Origin: Dehalococcoidia bacterium
GTDB lineage: Bacteria; Chloroflexota; Dehalococcoidia; UBA2979
NCBI GenBank assembly: GCA_028279505.1
Contig: JANQNP010000069.1
Location: 1-46,248, forward strand
DNA length: 46,248 bases
Reading direction: 5' to 3'
Position 1 is the first letter of the stretch. Each line of letters opens with the position of its first letter. The notes beneath the pieces were generated by a model. That model saw only the letters and a program-made list of their open reading frames with translations. It was not told where the DNA came from and did no database searches. Position numbers and translations under genes: made by a program. Positions 15,329 through 24,670 of this stretch are shown here, in pieces.

Positions 15329-17530
15329 ATGGCGGGACAGGCGGCACCGGGCGACAAGCCGGGGCGTCTCGTTGGTGCGTGGTGGGTTCCGGCGCTCGCG
15401 ATCTCCGCGCTCGGCGTGTACCTCGCCCTCCAGGTCAGCTCGACGGAGGGCGCCGGTCGCGAATCCCTCTTCAACGTCGCGCATCCGTGGTCTGTCTACG
15501 TCTTCATGTCCGCGCTCGTTGGTCTGCTCGTCTACGGCCTCGTGCGCCACGCGACGCTGTGGCGGCTCGGCCAGCCGACGCAGGAGAGCATGTTCTCCCA
15601 GGTGCGCCAGCGGCTGATGAACCTCGGGCGGCTCGGGCTCGCGCAGGACAAGGTCCGGCGCGACCGCTACGCCGGGATCATGCACTGGTGCATCTTCTCC
15701 TCGATCGTCGTGCTGACGATTGTCACCGCACAGGTCGCGATCGAGGACGACACGCCGCTCCACTTCCTCGAGGGCCGCTACTACCTCTTCTTCTCGTTCT
15801 ACGGCGACCTGTTCGGCCTGATCGGCCTGATCGGCGTCGGCATGGCGCTGAACCGGCGTTACTTCTCCGACTACCACCGGATCCGCTGGGATGAGCGGTT
15901 CGAGGATCACCTGATCATTGTTGGCCTCGGCCTCGTCCTGATCACCGGCTTCCTCGTCGAGGCGTTCCGCATCGAGGTCACCGAGCTCACGCAGGAGCCC
16001 GACTGGGCGAAGTGGTCCTTCGTCTCCTACGTGCTCGCCGAGGGCCTACACATCTTCGAGTTCCCCGAGGGGCAGGTACTCTCCGCCCACACCTGGAGCT
16101 GGTGGCTGCACGTCAGCCTCGCCTTCGGCTGGCTGGGCCTGATCGTCTTCACCCGCCTGGACCACCTCTTCTTCGCGCCGGTCAACGCCTTCTTCCTCCG
16201 CACCGACTCGCCCGGCCGCCTCTCGCGCATCGAGAACATCGAGGAGCGCGAGGTCTTCGGCATCGGCTACGTGCAGGACTTCACCTGGAAGCAGCTCTTC
16301 GAGCTGGACGCCTGCGTGCGCTGCGGTCGCTGCACCGAGGTGTGCCCGGCGAACCTGGCCGGTCAGCCGCTCTCGCCGATGCACCTGATCCAGGACCTCA
16401 AGGGCCACCTCGCCGAGGTCGGGCCGGACATCCAGCACGCCGGCAACGTCGGCGAGGACCAGCGCGCCGTCTCGCCGGTGGCGATGGTCGGCGAGGTGAT
16501 CAAGGACGAGACTCTCTGGGCCTGCCGCACCTGCGGCGCCTGCGTCCAGGAGTGCCCGGTGATGATCGAGCACGTGCCGACGATCGTCGACATGCGCCGC
16601 TACCTCGTGATGGACGAAGCCCGCCTCCCGCAGACTGCCCAGGCGGCGCTCCAGAACATGGAGATGCGCGGTCACCCCTGGAGCGGTACGGCCCTCGAGC
16701 GCACCACCTGGATGGAGGGGCTCGGCGACGTCCCGATCTTCGACGGCAGCCAGGAGTACCTCTACTGGGTCGGCTGCTCCGGCTCGCTGGTCGAGCGGAA
16801 CCTGCCGATCACCCAGGCCGTGTTCAAGCTGCTGACCGAGGCCGGATCCTCCTTCGGCGTGCTCGGCCAGGAGGAGACCTGCAACGGCGACCCGGCACGC
16901 CGGCTCGGCAACGAGTACCTCTACCAGATCCTCGCGGAACAGCTCGTCGAGACGTTCAAGTCCAAGAACGTCCAGCGCGTGATCACCAACTGCCCGCACT
17001 GCTTCAACACCTTCAAGAACGAGTACCCGCAGTTCGACGGGCACTTCGAGGTGCTGCACCACACCGAGTTCCTGAACGACCGCCTCGCCGACGGCTCGCT
17101 GACCGCGACCCACCAGGTGAGCGCGGACATCACCTACCACGACTCCTGCTACCTCGGGCGCATCAACGACGTGTACGACGCTCCGCGCCAGATTCTGGAG
17201 TTCGTGCCCGGCGCCAACGTCACCGAGATGCGACGCAACATGAGCAAGGGGCTCTGCTGCGGCGCCGGCGGCGGCAACATGTGGCAGGAAGAGATCGGCG
17301 AACGCCGCGTGAACCACGTCCGCAGCGAGGAGGCGATTGCCACCGGCGCGGATCAGGTGATCTCAAACTGCCCCTTCTGTATTCAGATGTTCGAAGACGG
17401 GGTGCCCGCGGTGCAGCCCGAGGAAGAAGGCCGGCTCCGCCCGTTCGACGTGGCGGAGCTGCTGGAGCAGGCGGTGTTCGGACCGCAGGAGGCGGCGCCC
17501 GTCGCGGCGGCTGCGGAGGACGACGCCTAG
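15329..17530 (+). CDS. Membrane Fe-S oxidoreductase, EtfD / ETF:menaquinone oxidoreductase (EMO) type
   Basis: The 733-residue protein has an N-terminal cytochrome-b/NarI-like membrane part (helices at about 20-40, 55-75, 115-137, 155-175, 193-212 and 255-276), two [4Fe-4S] ferredoxin motifs, C329/C332/C335/C339 and C399/C402/C405/C409, then two CCG domains like HdrB/GlpC ('CNGDPARR' with 'NCPHC', and 'CCGAGGG' with 'NCPFC'). This architecture matches the ETF:(methyl)menaquinone oxidoreductase (EtfD of mycobacteria, EMO of Geobacter), which moves electrons from acyl-CoA dehydrogenases via ETF into menaquinone. etfB and etfA follow 233 bp downstream. A generic heterodisulfide-reductase-like or glycolate-oxidase-like protein is the alternative, but the gene context favours EtfD. 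Confidence 0.88.
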   Translation: MAGQAAPGDKPGRLVGAWWVPALAISALGVYLALQVSSTEGAGRESLFNVAHPWSVYVFMSALVGLLVYGLVRHATLWRLGQPTQESMFSQVRQRLMNLGRLGLAQDKVRRDRYAGIMHWCIFSSIVVLTIVTAQVAIEDDTPLHFLEGRYYLFFSFYGDLFGLIGLIGVGMALNRRYFSDYHRIRWDERFEDHLIIVGLGLVLITGFLVEAFRIEVTELTQEPDWAKWSFVSYVLAEGLHIFEFPEGQVLSAHTWSWWLHVSLAFGWLGLIVFTRLDHLFFAPVNAFFLRTDSPGRLSRIENIEEREVFGIGYVQDFTWKQLFELDACVRCGRCTEVCPANLAGQPLSPMHLIQDLKGHLAEVGPDIQHAGNVGEDQRAVSPVAMVGEVIKDETLWACRTCGACVQECPVMIEHVPTIVDMRRYLVMDEARLPQTAQAALQNMEMRGHPWSGTALERTTWMEGLGDVPIFDGSQEYLYWVGCSGSLVERNLPITQAVFKLLTEAGSSFGVLGQEETCNGDPARRLGNEYLYQILAEQLVETFKSKNVQRVITNCPHCFNTFKNEYPQFDGHFEVLHHTEFLNDRLADGSLTATHQVSADITYHDSCYLGRINDVYDAPRQILEFVPGANVTEMRRNMSKGLCCGAGGGNMWQEEIGERRVNHVRSEEAIATGADQVISNCPFCIQMFEDGVPAVQPEEEGRLRPFDVAELLEQAVFGPQEAAPVAAAAEDDA

Positions 17531-17763
17531 TCGTCACGAACACCACATCAGATCGCGACCCGGTGGGGGCCGGGCGTCACACCTTGCTCGCATGGCGTGA
17601 CGGGGATAGGAGACTACGGCGGCGGGTACCCCAGCGTGCCGCCTCGCAACGGGGGCGATGACCTCGGACGGTGCCGCGGCTGAGCCGTGGTCGACGAGAA
17701 TCTGCGCCGGTCGGCGTATGGAGCAGTCCGGCGCCAGAGCGCGTACGGAGAAGTGAGGAACCG

Positions 17764-18570
17764 ATGCATTTCGTTGTCTGCGCGAAGCAGATCCCAGACC
17801 CGGAGACGCCGCCATCGGCGTTCAAGATCGACGCCACTACCAACGAGGTCATCCCGGCGCAGGGGTTCCAGCCCGTGCTGAGCCAGTTCGACGGCATCGC
17901 CGCCGAGGCCGCGCTGCGCATCAAGGAAGCCGCCGGCGACGACACGAAGATCACCGTGCTGTCGATGGGCGCTGAGAGCGCCCAGGCCGCGATCAAGCAG
18001 GTGCTCGCGATGGGCGCCGACGAGGGCGTCCTGCTCCAGGACGACGCCTTCGAGGGTGGCGACTCGCACACCACCGCGCAGGTGCTCGCCGCCGCGATCA
18101 AGAACCTCGGCGACGTCGACGCCGTCTTCTGCGGCCGCCAGGCGGCCGACTGGGACATGGGCCAGGTCGGCCTGCTCCTCGCTGAGGCGCTCGAGTGGCC
18201 GGTCGCGATCCTCGCGAAGGACGTTCAGATCGCCGACGGTACGATGACCACGACGCGCGTGCTCGCGGACGGCTTCGAGACCGTCACGCAGTCGCTCCCG
18301 GCCGTCGTCACGGTGTCGAACGAGTTCGGCGAGCCGCGCTACCCCAAGTTGCAGCAGATCATGCAGGCGGCGAAGAAGACCGTCACCACGCAGACGCACG
18401 ACGACCTGAGCATCAACCCAGGCAGTGTCGGCGCGGCGGGCGCGCGCCTGAAGCTCGAGCGGCTGTTCATCCCCGAGTCCGACACGCAGGTCGAGCTGAT
18501 CGAGGGCGACACCCCCGAAGAGCAGGCGCAGGCCCTGGTCGCGAAGCTCCAGGCCGACAAGGTCCTCTAG
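17764..18570 (+). CDS. etfB: Electron transfer flavoprotein beta subunit
   Basis: The 268-residue ETF beta subunit accepts electrons from acyl-CoA dehydrogenases as a heterodimer with EtfA. Family features are the start 'VVCAKQIPDPE', 'LSQFDGIAAEAALRIKE', 'GADEGVLL' and the AMP/FAD-site segment 'FCGRQAADWDMGQVG', and the recognition-loop region 'PRYPKLQQIMQAAKK'. The frame is open further upstream but ATG 17764 follows GTGAGG and matches the family N-terminus. The 233-bp gap from the EtfD gene contains small GC-rich hairpins but no clear promoter. etfA begins 27 bp downstream, so the pair is one operon. Confidence 0.96.
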   Translation: MHFVVCAKQIPDPETPPSAFKIDATTNEVIPAQGFQPVLSQFDGIAAEAALRIKEAAGDDTKITVLSMGAESAQAAIKQVLAMGADEGVLLQDDAFEGGDSHTTAQVLAAAIKNLGDVDAVFCGRQAADWDMGQVGLLLAEALEWPVAILAKDVQIADGTMTTTRVLADGFETVTQSLPAVVTVSNEFGEPRYPKLQQIMQAAKKTVTTQTHDDLSINPGSVGAAGARLKLERLFIPESDTQVELIEGDTPEEQAQALVAKLQADKVL

Positions 18571-18597
18571 ACCACCACTCCCTGAGGAGGGACCGCA

Positions 18598-19572
18598 ATG
18601 GCACGCAACATTCTCGTGGTCGGCGAACTCGAAGAGGGCGCCCTCAGCTCCACGACCGCTGAACTCGTCGGTCAGGCGAGCCGGCTCGCCGACGGCGGGC
18701 AGGTCTCCGTGACCCTGCTCGGCTCCGGCGCCGGTGGCGCCGCCTCCGCCGCTTTCGAGGCTGGCGCCGACCGCGCCTTCACCAGCGACGACGGTGGCTA
18801 CGACGACTACAACTCCGACCCGTGGGTTGGCGCGGTCGAGAACGCCGTCGGCCAGGCCAGCCCGGACGCGATCTTCGTCGCGCAGAGCGTCGTCGGCCGC
18901 GACATGGGTCCGCGCATCGCCGCCCGCCAGGGCAGCGCGGTCGCGATGGACTGCATCAACGTCGAGGACGACGGTGGCGAGCTGAAGGCCACGCGTCCCT
19001 GCTACGGCGGTAACGCGCAGGCGACCTACAGCTTCGCCACCAGCCCGGCCGTCGCCACCATCCGCGCCAAGGCGTTCGATCCGATCGAGCCTCGCGCCGG
19101 TGCTTCCGGCGAGACCGTCGACCTCGGCGCGCCCGCCGACTCGCGCACGACCATCACCGGACGTGAACTCGCTGAGTCCGAGGGCCTGCAGATCCAGGAC
19201 GCCGCGATCGTCGTCTCCGGTGGCCGCGGCCTCGGTGGCCCCGAGGGCTTCGAGACCGTCGAGGCCCTGGCCGAGGCGTTCGGCACCAACCGCGCAGCGG
19301 TCGGCGCCTCGCGCGCGGCCTGTGACCTCGGTTGGTACCCGGTCAGCCAGCAGGTTGGGTTGACCGGCAAGGTCGTCACCCCGGACCTCTACGTCGCGAT
19401 CGCCATCTCCGGCGCCAGCCAGCACATGGCCGGCTGCTCCGGATCGAAGATGATCATCGCCGTGAACCGCGACCCGGACGCCAACATCTTCGCGACCTCG
19501 AAGTACGGCATCGTCGGCGACTACAAGGCCGTCGTCCCGGCGCTGATCGAGGCGGTGAAGGCGGCCGGCTAG
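18598..19572 (+). CDS. etfA: Electron transfer flavoprotein alpha subunit
   Basis: A 324-residue EtfA. The C-terminal FAD-binding domain carries 'VVSGGRGLGGPEGF', 'GASRAACDLGWYPVSQQVG', 'AIAISGASQHMAGCSGSKMIIAVNRDPDANIF' and 'YGIVGDYKAVVPALIEAV', all diagnostic. The N-terminal domain matches EtfB-like folds ('GADRAFTSDD'). A GAGGAGG-type site precedes ATG 18598. With EtfB it forms the soluble ETF that hands electrons to the upstream membrane EtfD. A strong hairpin 31 bp after the stop probably ends the transcript. Confidence 0.96.
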   Translation: MARNILVVGELEEGALSSTTAELVGQASRLADGGQVSVTLLGSGAGGAASAAFEAGADRAFTSDDGGYDDYNSDPWVGAVENAVGQASPDAIFVAQSVVGRDMGPRIAARQGSAVAMDCINVEDDGGELKATRPCYGGNAQATYSFATSPAVATIRAKAFDPIEPRAGASGETVDLGAPADSRTTITGRELAESEGLQIQDAAIVVSGGRGLGGPEGFETVEALAEAFGTNRAAVGASRAACDLGWYPVSQQVGLTGKVVTPDLYVAIAISGASQHMAGCSGSKMIIAVNRDPDANIFATSKYGIVGDYKAVVPALIEAVKAAG

Positions 19573-19602
19573 CCGTCGATCACTCGCGACGCACACATCG
19601 AG

Positions 19603-19630
19603 CGGGCGGGTGGAGACACCCGCCCGTTTC
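19603..19630 (+). terminator. Rho-independent-like terminator after etfA
   Basis: A perfect 10-bp stem, CGGGCGGGTG (19603-19612) with CACCCGCCCG (19617-19626), has a GAGA tetraloop and is followed by TTTC. The U-tract is short, but the location between etfA and coaE fits a terminator. Confidence 0.75.
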
Positions 19631-19668
19631 GGTACGTGGGCGGGCCGCGATCGGCCTGACCTTCACGT

Positions 19669-19697
19669 TTGCGTCAGCATGTGCACGCAAATACAAT
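19669..19697 (+). promoter_or_regulatory. Candidate promoter upstream of coaE
   Basis: TACAAT (19692-19697) matches five of six -10 consensus bases and lies 17 bp after TTGCGT (19669-19674). The stretch is AT-richer than its surroundings. A second possibility is GATATT (19731-19736), which ends 6 nt before the coaE ATG and would give a leaderless mRNA; coaE lacks a Shine-Dalgarno. Confidence 0.5.
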
Positions 19698-19742
19698 CAG
19701 CGTTCGCGTCAGTTAGGCGCGCATCGACTGGATATTGACATA

Positions 19743-20366
19743 ATGGCGACGATTATCGGACTGACCGGCGGCATCGCGTCGGGCAAGTCAACGGTTGCGG
19801 AACGGCTGCGCGAACTCGGGGCCGTGATCGTCGAAGGTGACTTGCTTGGCCACCGCGTTTATGAGCCCGGCACCTCCGGCTTCGAGAAGGTCGTCAACGC
19901 TTTTGGCCACGACATCGTCGCGGAAGACGGCACGATCGACCGCCGGATCCTCGGCGGCAAGGTGTTCGGCGCCCCCGAGGAGATGGAACGCCTGAACGGC
20001 GTGATGTGGCCGGCGATCCGCGAGCTCGCGGAAGAAGAGTTCAAGCGGATCGCCGATGAGGACCCGGAGGCGATCATCGTCTTCGAGGCCGCCGTCATGC
20101 TGGAAGCCGGCTGGCAAGATCTCGTAGCCGAGGTCTGGGTCGTGACGACCAAGCAGGAGACCGCGATCGACCGTCTCAAGTCGCGCAACGGCCTCAACCG
20201 CGAGCAGGCGCTCGCGCGTATCGAGTCACAGATGTCGAATCGTCAGCGGAACGAGTTCGCCGACGTGAAGTTCGACAACTCGGACACCGAAGAGAAGCTC
20301 AAGAGCCGCGTCGAGTACCACTGGAAGCGGCTCCTCAAGCGCATCGCCGAGCCGGCCAAGTCATAA
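19743..20366 (+). CDS. coaE: Dephospho-CoA kinase
   Basis: This enzyme catalyses the last step of CoA biosynthesis, ATP-dependent phosphorylation of dephospho-CoA. The 207-residue protein begins 'MATIIGLTGGIASGKST', the family P-loop, followed by 'EGDLLGHRVYEPG' (usually DADxxxRxxxxPG), 'LGGKVFGAPEEMERLNGVMWPAI', and the C-terminal 'QMSNRQRNEFADVKFDNS' that matches the usual R(M/I)xxQ..xxxRxxxADxVIxN block. ATG 19743 gives the exact family start. CoA demand links it loosely to the acyl-CoA genes, but it is transcribed after a terminator. Confidence 0.93.
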   Translation: MATIIGLTGGIASGKSTVAERLRELGAVIVEGDLLGHRVYEPGTSGFEKVVNAFGHDIVAEDGTIDRRILGGKVFGAPEEMERLNGVMWPAIRELAEEEFKRIADEDPEAIIVFEAAVMLEAGWQDLVAEVWVVTTKQETAIDRLKSRNGLNREQALARIESQMSNRQRNEFADVKFDNSDTEEKLKSRVEYHWKRLLKRIAEPAKS

Positions 20367-20426
20367 GCAAGCGTTCCGGGCGGGCAGGTCCCATCACCCC
20401 GGCGACGAGATAGTGCGGGGGCATCC

Positions 20427-21305
20427 TTGACCACGGCAGATCAGATCAAAGAGCAGGCAAACTTCCAGCAACTGGCGGTTGAGGACTTCCGGATCACGGA
20501 AGAGCCGTACTACCTGCCGATCGCTGACGAGGTTGAGCTGTTCCTCTCCGCCTACGAGCAGAAGGTCCCGGTCCTGCTGAAGGGCCCGACCGGCGTCGGC
20601 AAGACCCGCTTCATCGAATACATGTCCTGGCGCCTCCACCAGCACCTCGGCGAGCCGTCCCAGGAGGGCGTCCCGCTGATCACCGTCGCCTGTCACGAGG
20701 ACCTCACCGCGTCCGACCTCGTCGGCCGCTACCTCCTCGAGGGCGACGACACCCGCTGGATCGACGGCCCCGTCTCCCGCGCGATCAAGGTCGGCGCGAT
20801 CTGCTACCTCGACGAGGTCGTCGAGGCGCGCAAGGACACGACCGTCCTGATCCACCCGCTCACGGACTACCGGCGCCTCCTGCCGGTGGAGAAGCGCGGC
20901 GAGCTGCTGGAGGCCGCTGACGGCTTCCTGCTCGTCATGTCCTACAACCCGGGCTACCAGTCCGCCCTGAAGGACCTGAAGCACTCCACCCGCCAGCGCT
21001 TCATCGCGATCGAGTTCGGTTACCCGGACCGCGACCAGGAAGCGGCGATCATCGAGAACGAGTCCGAGGTCGACCACGAGATTGCCATGGACCTCGCGAA
21101 GCTCGCCGAGAAGGTGCGCAACCTGAAGGAGCACGGCCTCGGCGAGGGCGTCTCGACGCGCCTCCTCGTCTACGCCGGCAAGCTGATCCACCAGGGAATC
21201 GCGCCGCGCCGCGCCTGCCAGGTGGCCGTTGTCTGGGCGCTCACCGATGACCTCGAGGTGCAGCGCTCCATCGAAGAGGTCGTGACCTCGATCTTCGAGG
21301 AGTAG
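20427..21305 (+). CDS. MoxR-class AAA+ ATPase of the CbbQ/NirQ/NorQ group
   Basis: The 292-residue AAA+ protein has Walker A 'GPTGVGKT', a pore-loop region '[14 protein letters not shown]', Walker B '[10 protein letters not shown]', sensor 1 'LVMSYNPGY' and a C-terminal '[12 protein letters not shown]' lid, matching the CbbQ/NorQ family that, with a VWA partner, remodels and activates enzymes such as RuBisCO (CbbQO) or NO reductase (NorQD). Its partner is encoded 6 bp downstream. No RuBisCO or NO reductase lies in the window, so the client is unknown. The start TTG 20427 is the only plausible one: family homology begins right after it. Confidence 0.9.
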   Translation: MTTADQIKEQANFQQLAVEDFRITEEPYYLPIADEVELFLSAYEQKVPVLLKGPTGVGKTRFIEYMSWRLHQHLGEPSQEGVPLITVACHEDLTASDLVGRYLLEGDDTRWIDGPVSRAIKVGAICYLDEVVEARKDTTVLIHPLTDYRRLLPVEKRGELLEAADGFLLVMSYNPGYQSALKDLKHSTRQRFIAIEFGYPDRDQEAAIIENESEVDHEIAMDLAKLAEKVRNLKEHGLGEGVSTRLLVYAGKLIHQGIAPRRACQVAVVWALTDDLEVQRSIEEVVTSIFEE

Positions 21306-21311
21306 CGCCAG

Positions 21312-24300
21312 GTGACCACCGCTGAGCTGCAGGAGCGTTACGCCAACGAGCTGAAGGGCTTCGGCGCCTCGCTGCCCGACGACCTGGCGGCCGGCCTCGC
21401 CGGCCTCGAGTCGACCCTCGACGAGAGTCAGCTCGACCGCTGGGCGAAGGGCGGCGTCGACCTCGCGAACCACTCGCTCCGGTCCTGGGAAGCGGCGGCG
21501 GAGTACTACCGCGCCAGCCCCCAGGTCGCCGCGAAACTCAGCTTCGAGGAGCTGGAGCACTGGCTCTCGCTCGCGACCGGCCTCGCGACCGAGTCGTCGC
21601 TGATGGCCGCCGCCTTCCTCAAGGCGACGCCCGACGCGCTCGACCAGATCGAGACCACCGACCTCGACGCCTGGTCGCAGCAGGGCGGACGGCTCTGCCG
21701 CGGCAACTGGAAGTCGATCGCCCTCGCGGGGCTCTACTTCCAGCACAGCCCGCGCCTGCTCGACTCGCTCTCGCTCGCCTCGGTTGGCCGGCTCGTCGAC
21801 ATCATCGACCAGCTCACCGAGCGCTCCTACGAGCTGGCGAACAGCGTCCTCGAGGGCGCGGGCGATATCTTCGAGAACCTCGCCCCCGAGGATCGCGAAC
21901 CGTTCCTCGCGTTCGCGCGCGCGGTCACCCGCGCGTCGTGGGCCGACACCCGGCTCTACTTCGAACGCGGCCCGAAGCTCCTCGAAGGCGTCGCCGAGGA
22001 GGAGCGGGCCAACTTCCTCGACCTCGCCTCGCGCGTGACGATGGACGTCGGCCGGCAGGGCTTCCCGCTCTTCGCGGACGCGGCCCAGTCGCTGACGCAG
22101 GTCGACACCGAGGACCACGGCGAGCTGCTCGCCTTCGCGACCTCGATCGCACCGGGCTCCTCGACGGCCTCGATGGAGTACCTGAAGTCGGCGCCGTTCG
22201 TGCGCTCGCGCCTGACCCCGGAGCAGATGGGTCGCTGGGCGGCCGCCGGCGTCGAGGTGCTCAACCAGGGCAACGCCGAGGGCGCCGAGGCCTACTTCCG
22301 CCTCGAGTCCACCCGCGCCGAGGAGATGCTCCGGGCGCTGTCCGCGCGCGTCGAGCTGCCCGCCGTCAGCCAGATGCTCCGTCTCTACGCGAAGGCGCTC
22401 TCCGGCGAGCAGGTGGCCGTCCTCTCCTCCGAGGAGCTGGTCGACCGCAACATCGGCTGGATGTCGGAGTCGTCCGCGACCACCGAGGGCACCACGATCT
22501 ACCTCCCGCCGTTTGTCAGCTCGTTCCCGGAGCAGGACTCCAACTTCCAGGTCTACAAGGTCTTCACGACCCACCAGACCGGACGCCTCGAGTTCGGCTC
22601 GTTCGCCTACCAGTGGAACTCGGACGGCCCGTACACCTCGACGACCGTCGTCGACCGCGAGGAGCAGCGCGCCGTCGCGCTTGCCGAGCGGACCGACGAG
22701 GAGATCGCTGCTGCGGAAGCCGCCGAGGCTGCGGCCGCCACCGAGTCCGTCACCACCACGGAGATGCAGCGCTTCTTCAACCTCTTCGGCGACCGGCTGC
22801 TGATCTCCGGCCTCTTCACCATCGTCGAGGACACCCGCGTCGACGCCTTCGTCTCGCGTGAGTACGGCGGCATCCGCGCCTGGCTCGCCCGCCTGCAGAG
22901 CCTCGAGGCGGATCGCCGGCCCGAGGTCCGCGCGATGGGCCTGCGCCAGGCGTTCGTCGAGAACTTGCTCCGCGCCTCGTTGGGTCGCCCGGACACGATC
23001 CGTTGGCCCGAGACGCTGCAGGACACCCTCGCGAAGGCGCTCGCGGCGCTCAAGGTCGTCGAGCAGACCGGGGCGAGCGTGCAGGACTCGGCGGAGGTCT
23101 CGGCGTCGCTGTACGACATCGCGATGCGGATCCCGAACATCCCGCAGGACGCGGTCGACGCCGAGTGGCTGCCACCGGATGAGGAGATGATCTCGATCGC
23201 TCCTGACATGCCGGGCGGTGGCGAAGGTGGCGACGCGCCGATGCCCTCCGGCGAGGAGATCGGTTTCGAGAACCCGGAGCAGCCGGAATTCCGCGGCGAC
23301 TTCAAGCCGGAGCTGGTCCAGCTCCTGATGAAGCTGAAGGATCAGCAGGCCGGTCAGCAGGATGGCACCGCCTCGCCGCTCACGAAGGAGCAGCTCATGG
23401 AGCTGCTCGAGAACTCGGTCGAGATCACGATCAGCGAGTGGGCCGAGGGCGACCTCGCCTCCAGCCTCGGCATGTTCCTCGACAACCTCGAGAAGGACGC
23501 CGCCACGCCCGCGAGCGAGAAGAGCAACGAGGGCGAGGGCGAGACCGGCGACGACCCCGGCGGCGGCGACGGCGCCGACGACGAGGAGCTCAAGGTCGAG
23601 GTCGACTGGTTCTACTACGACGAGTGGGACTTCCGCGCCTCGGACTACCGCCCGCGCTGGTGCCGCGTCGGCGAGCGCCCCGGCGAGGAGGGCGACACCG
23701 AGTACTACGAGGACATCCTCCGCAAGCACCACGGTCTCGTCATGGAAACGCGCAAGCAGTTCGAGCTGATGCGCCCCGAGAGCTTCAAGAAGATGCGCCG
23801 CCTCGAGGACGGGCACGAGATCGACCTCGACGAGGCGATCGCGTTCCACGTCGACAAGAAGGCCGGCGTCGGCCCGCTCGCTCGCGTCTACTCACGCCGC
23901 AACAAGATCGAGCGCGACGTCGCGGTGGCGTTCCTCCTCGACATGTCCGCCTCCACCGACGAGGAGATCGAGAAGCAGCGGCAGAAGTACGAGGAAGAGG
24001 AAGAGGACTTCCAGGGCGACCCCTCGAAGTACTTCCAGTGGCTCGCGCAACGCCGCGCGAAGCAGGCGATCGAGCCGCCGAAGCGCATCATCGACCTCGA
24101 GAAGGAGTCGACCGTGCTGGTGGTCGAAGCCCTCGAGGCGATCGGCGACGCCTACGGCATCTACGGCTTTTCAGGCTATGGCCGTGACAACGTCGAGTTC
24201 CACGTGATCAAGGACCTTGACGAAGAGTTCAACGACCGCGTGCGCAAGCGGATCGACAAGATCGATCCCGTTCGCTCGACGCGGATGGGTCCGGCGATCC

Positions 24301-24611
24301 GCCACGCGATCCACAAGCTCGACGAGTACGACGCGAAGGTGAAGATCCTGATCATGGTGTCCGACGGACGCCCGCAGGATCACGGCTACGGTCGCGACCG
24401 CACCGAGAAGGAATACGCCGTCCACGACACGAAGCAGGCCCTCAACGAGGCCAAGCGCATCGGGGTGACGCCGTTCCTGATCACGGTCGACAAGGAAGGC
24501 CACGACTACCTGAAGCAGATGTGCGACGACATCGGCTACGAGGTCGTCGACAACATCGAGTCGTTGCCGCGCCGCCTACCGACGCTCTACCGCCACCTCG
24601 CCGCCGACTAG
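21312..24611 (+). CDS. NorD/CbbO-like VWA-domain protein with helical repeats
   Basis: The 1099-residue protein is larger than typical NorD (about 600-640) or CbbO (about 780). Residues about 36-339 consist of eight tandem alpha-helical repeats of 37 or 40 residues. After a middle region comes a very acidic linker (about 725-765), then a C-terminal VWA domain with an intact MIDAS: D877xSxS ('DMSAS'), a Thr in 'STRMGPAIRHA' and Asp in 'MVSDGRPQDHG'. The MIDAS is expected to bind a metal and a client carboxylate. It follows its AAA+ partner by 6 bp in one operon. The likely role is a substrate adaptor for the ATPase in activating an unknown enzyme. Start GTG 21312. Confidence 0.88.
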   Translation: MTTAELQERYANELKGFGASLPDDLAAGLAGLESTLDESQLDRWAKGGVDLANHSLRSWEAAAEYYRASPQVAAKLSFEELEHWLSLATGLATESSLMAAAFLKATPDALDQIETTDLDAWSQQGGRLCRGNWKSIALAGLYFQHSPRLLDSLSLASVGRLVDIIDQLTERSYELANSVLEGAGDIFENLAPEDREPFLAFARAVTRASWADTRLYFERGPKLLEGVAEEERANFLDLASRVTMDVGRQGFPLFADAAQSLTQVDTEDHGELLAFATSIAPGSSTASMEYLKSAPFVRSRLTPEQMGRWAAAGVEVLNQGNAEGAEAYFRLESTRAEEMLRALSARVELPAVSQMLRLYAKALSGEQVAVLSSEELVDRNIGWMSESSATTEGTTIYLPPFVSSFPEQDSNFQVYKVFTTHQTGRLEFGSFAYQWNSDGPYTSTTVVDREEQRAVALAERTDEEIAAAEAAEAAAATESVTTTEMQRFFNLFGDRLLISGLFTIVEDTRVDAFVSREYGGIRAWLARLQSLEADRRPEVRAMGLRQAFVENLLRASLGRPDTIRWPETLQDTLAKALAALKVVEQTGASVQDSAEVSASLYDIAMRIPNIPQDAVDAEWLPPDEEMISIAPDMPGGGEGGDAPMPSGEEIGFENPEQPEFRGDFKPELVQLLMKLKDQQAGQQDGTASPLTKEQLMELLENSVEITISEWAEGDLASSLGMFLDNLEKDAATPASEKSNEGEGETGDDPGGGDGADDEELKVEVDWFYYDEWDFRASDYRPRWCRVGERPGEEGDTEYYEDILRKHHGLVMETRKQFELMRPESFKKMRRLEDGHEIDLDEAIAFHVDKKAGVGPLARVYSRRNKIERDVAVAFLLDMSASTDEEIEKQRQKYEEEEEDFQGDPSKYFQWLAQRRAKQAIEPPKRIIDLEKESTVLVVEALEAIGDAYGIYGFSGYGRDNVEFHVIKDLDEEFNDRVRKRIDKIDPVRSTRMGPAIRHAIHKLDEYDAKVKILIMVSDGRPQDHGYGRDRTEKEYAVHDTKQALNEAKRIGVTPFLITVDKEGHDYLKQMCDDIGYEVVDNIESLPRRLPTLYRHLAAD
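21417..22328 (+). repeat. Eight protein-level tandem repeats of 37-40 residues in the VWA protein
   Basis: Dividing residues 36-339 gives units of 40, 37, 40, 37, 37, 37, 37 and 39 residues, each starting with Leu/Ile/Val and an acidic patch ('LSFEELEHW', 'LAPEDREPF', 'LTPEQMGRW') and holding a second helix with an aromatic pair ('YYRASP', 'YFQHSP', 'YFERGP', 'YLKSAP', 'YFRLES'). The pattern resembles HEAT/TPR-like solenoids. Seen directly in the translation; the fold is inference. Confidence 0.75.
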
Positions 24612-24670
24612 CGACCGCCCTCCTCGCGCCCCGCACCCATCGAGGGGTGAGCGAGGATGCCGTGAGGCGG

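Noticed and set aside
17531..17763. Regulatory RNA or riboswitch between the EtfD gene and etfB
   Set aside because: A small imperfect hairpin near 17674-17690 is visible, but nothing matches a known RNA architecture and no promoter is clear.
20394..23849. 1151-codon open frame on the minus strand
   Set aside because: Antisense to the AAA+/VWA genes; the translation is Arg/Val/Leu-repetitive low complexity, typical of the complementary frame of GC-rich genes.
20427..24611. RuBisCO activase (CbbQO) or cobaltochelatase (CobST) identity
   Set aside because: No RuBisCO, NO reductase or cobalamin genes are present; the domain order fits the broader NorQ/NorD class, so no specific client is claimed.
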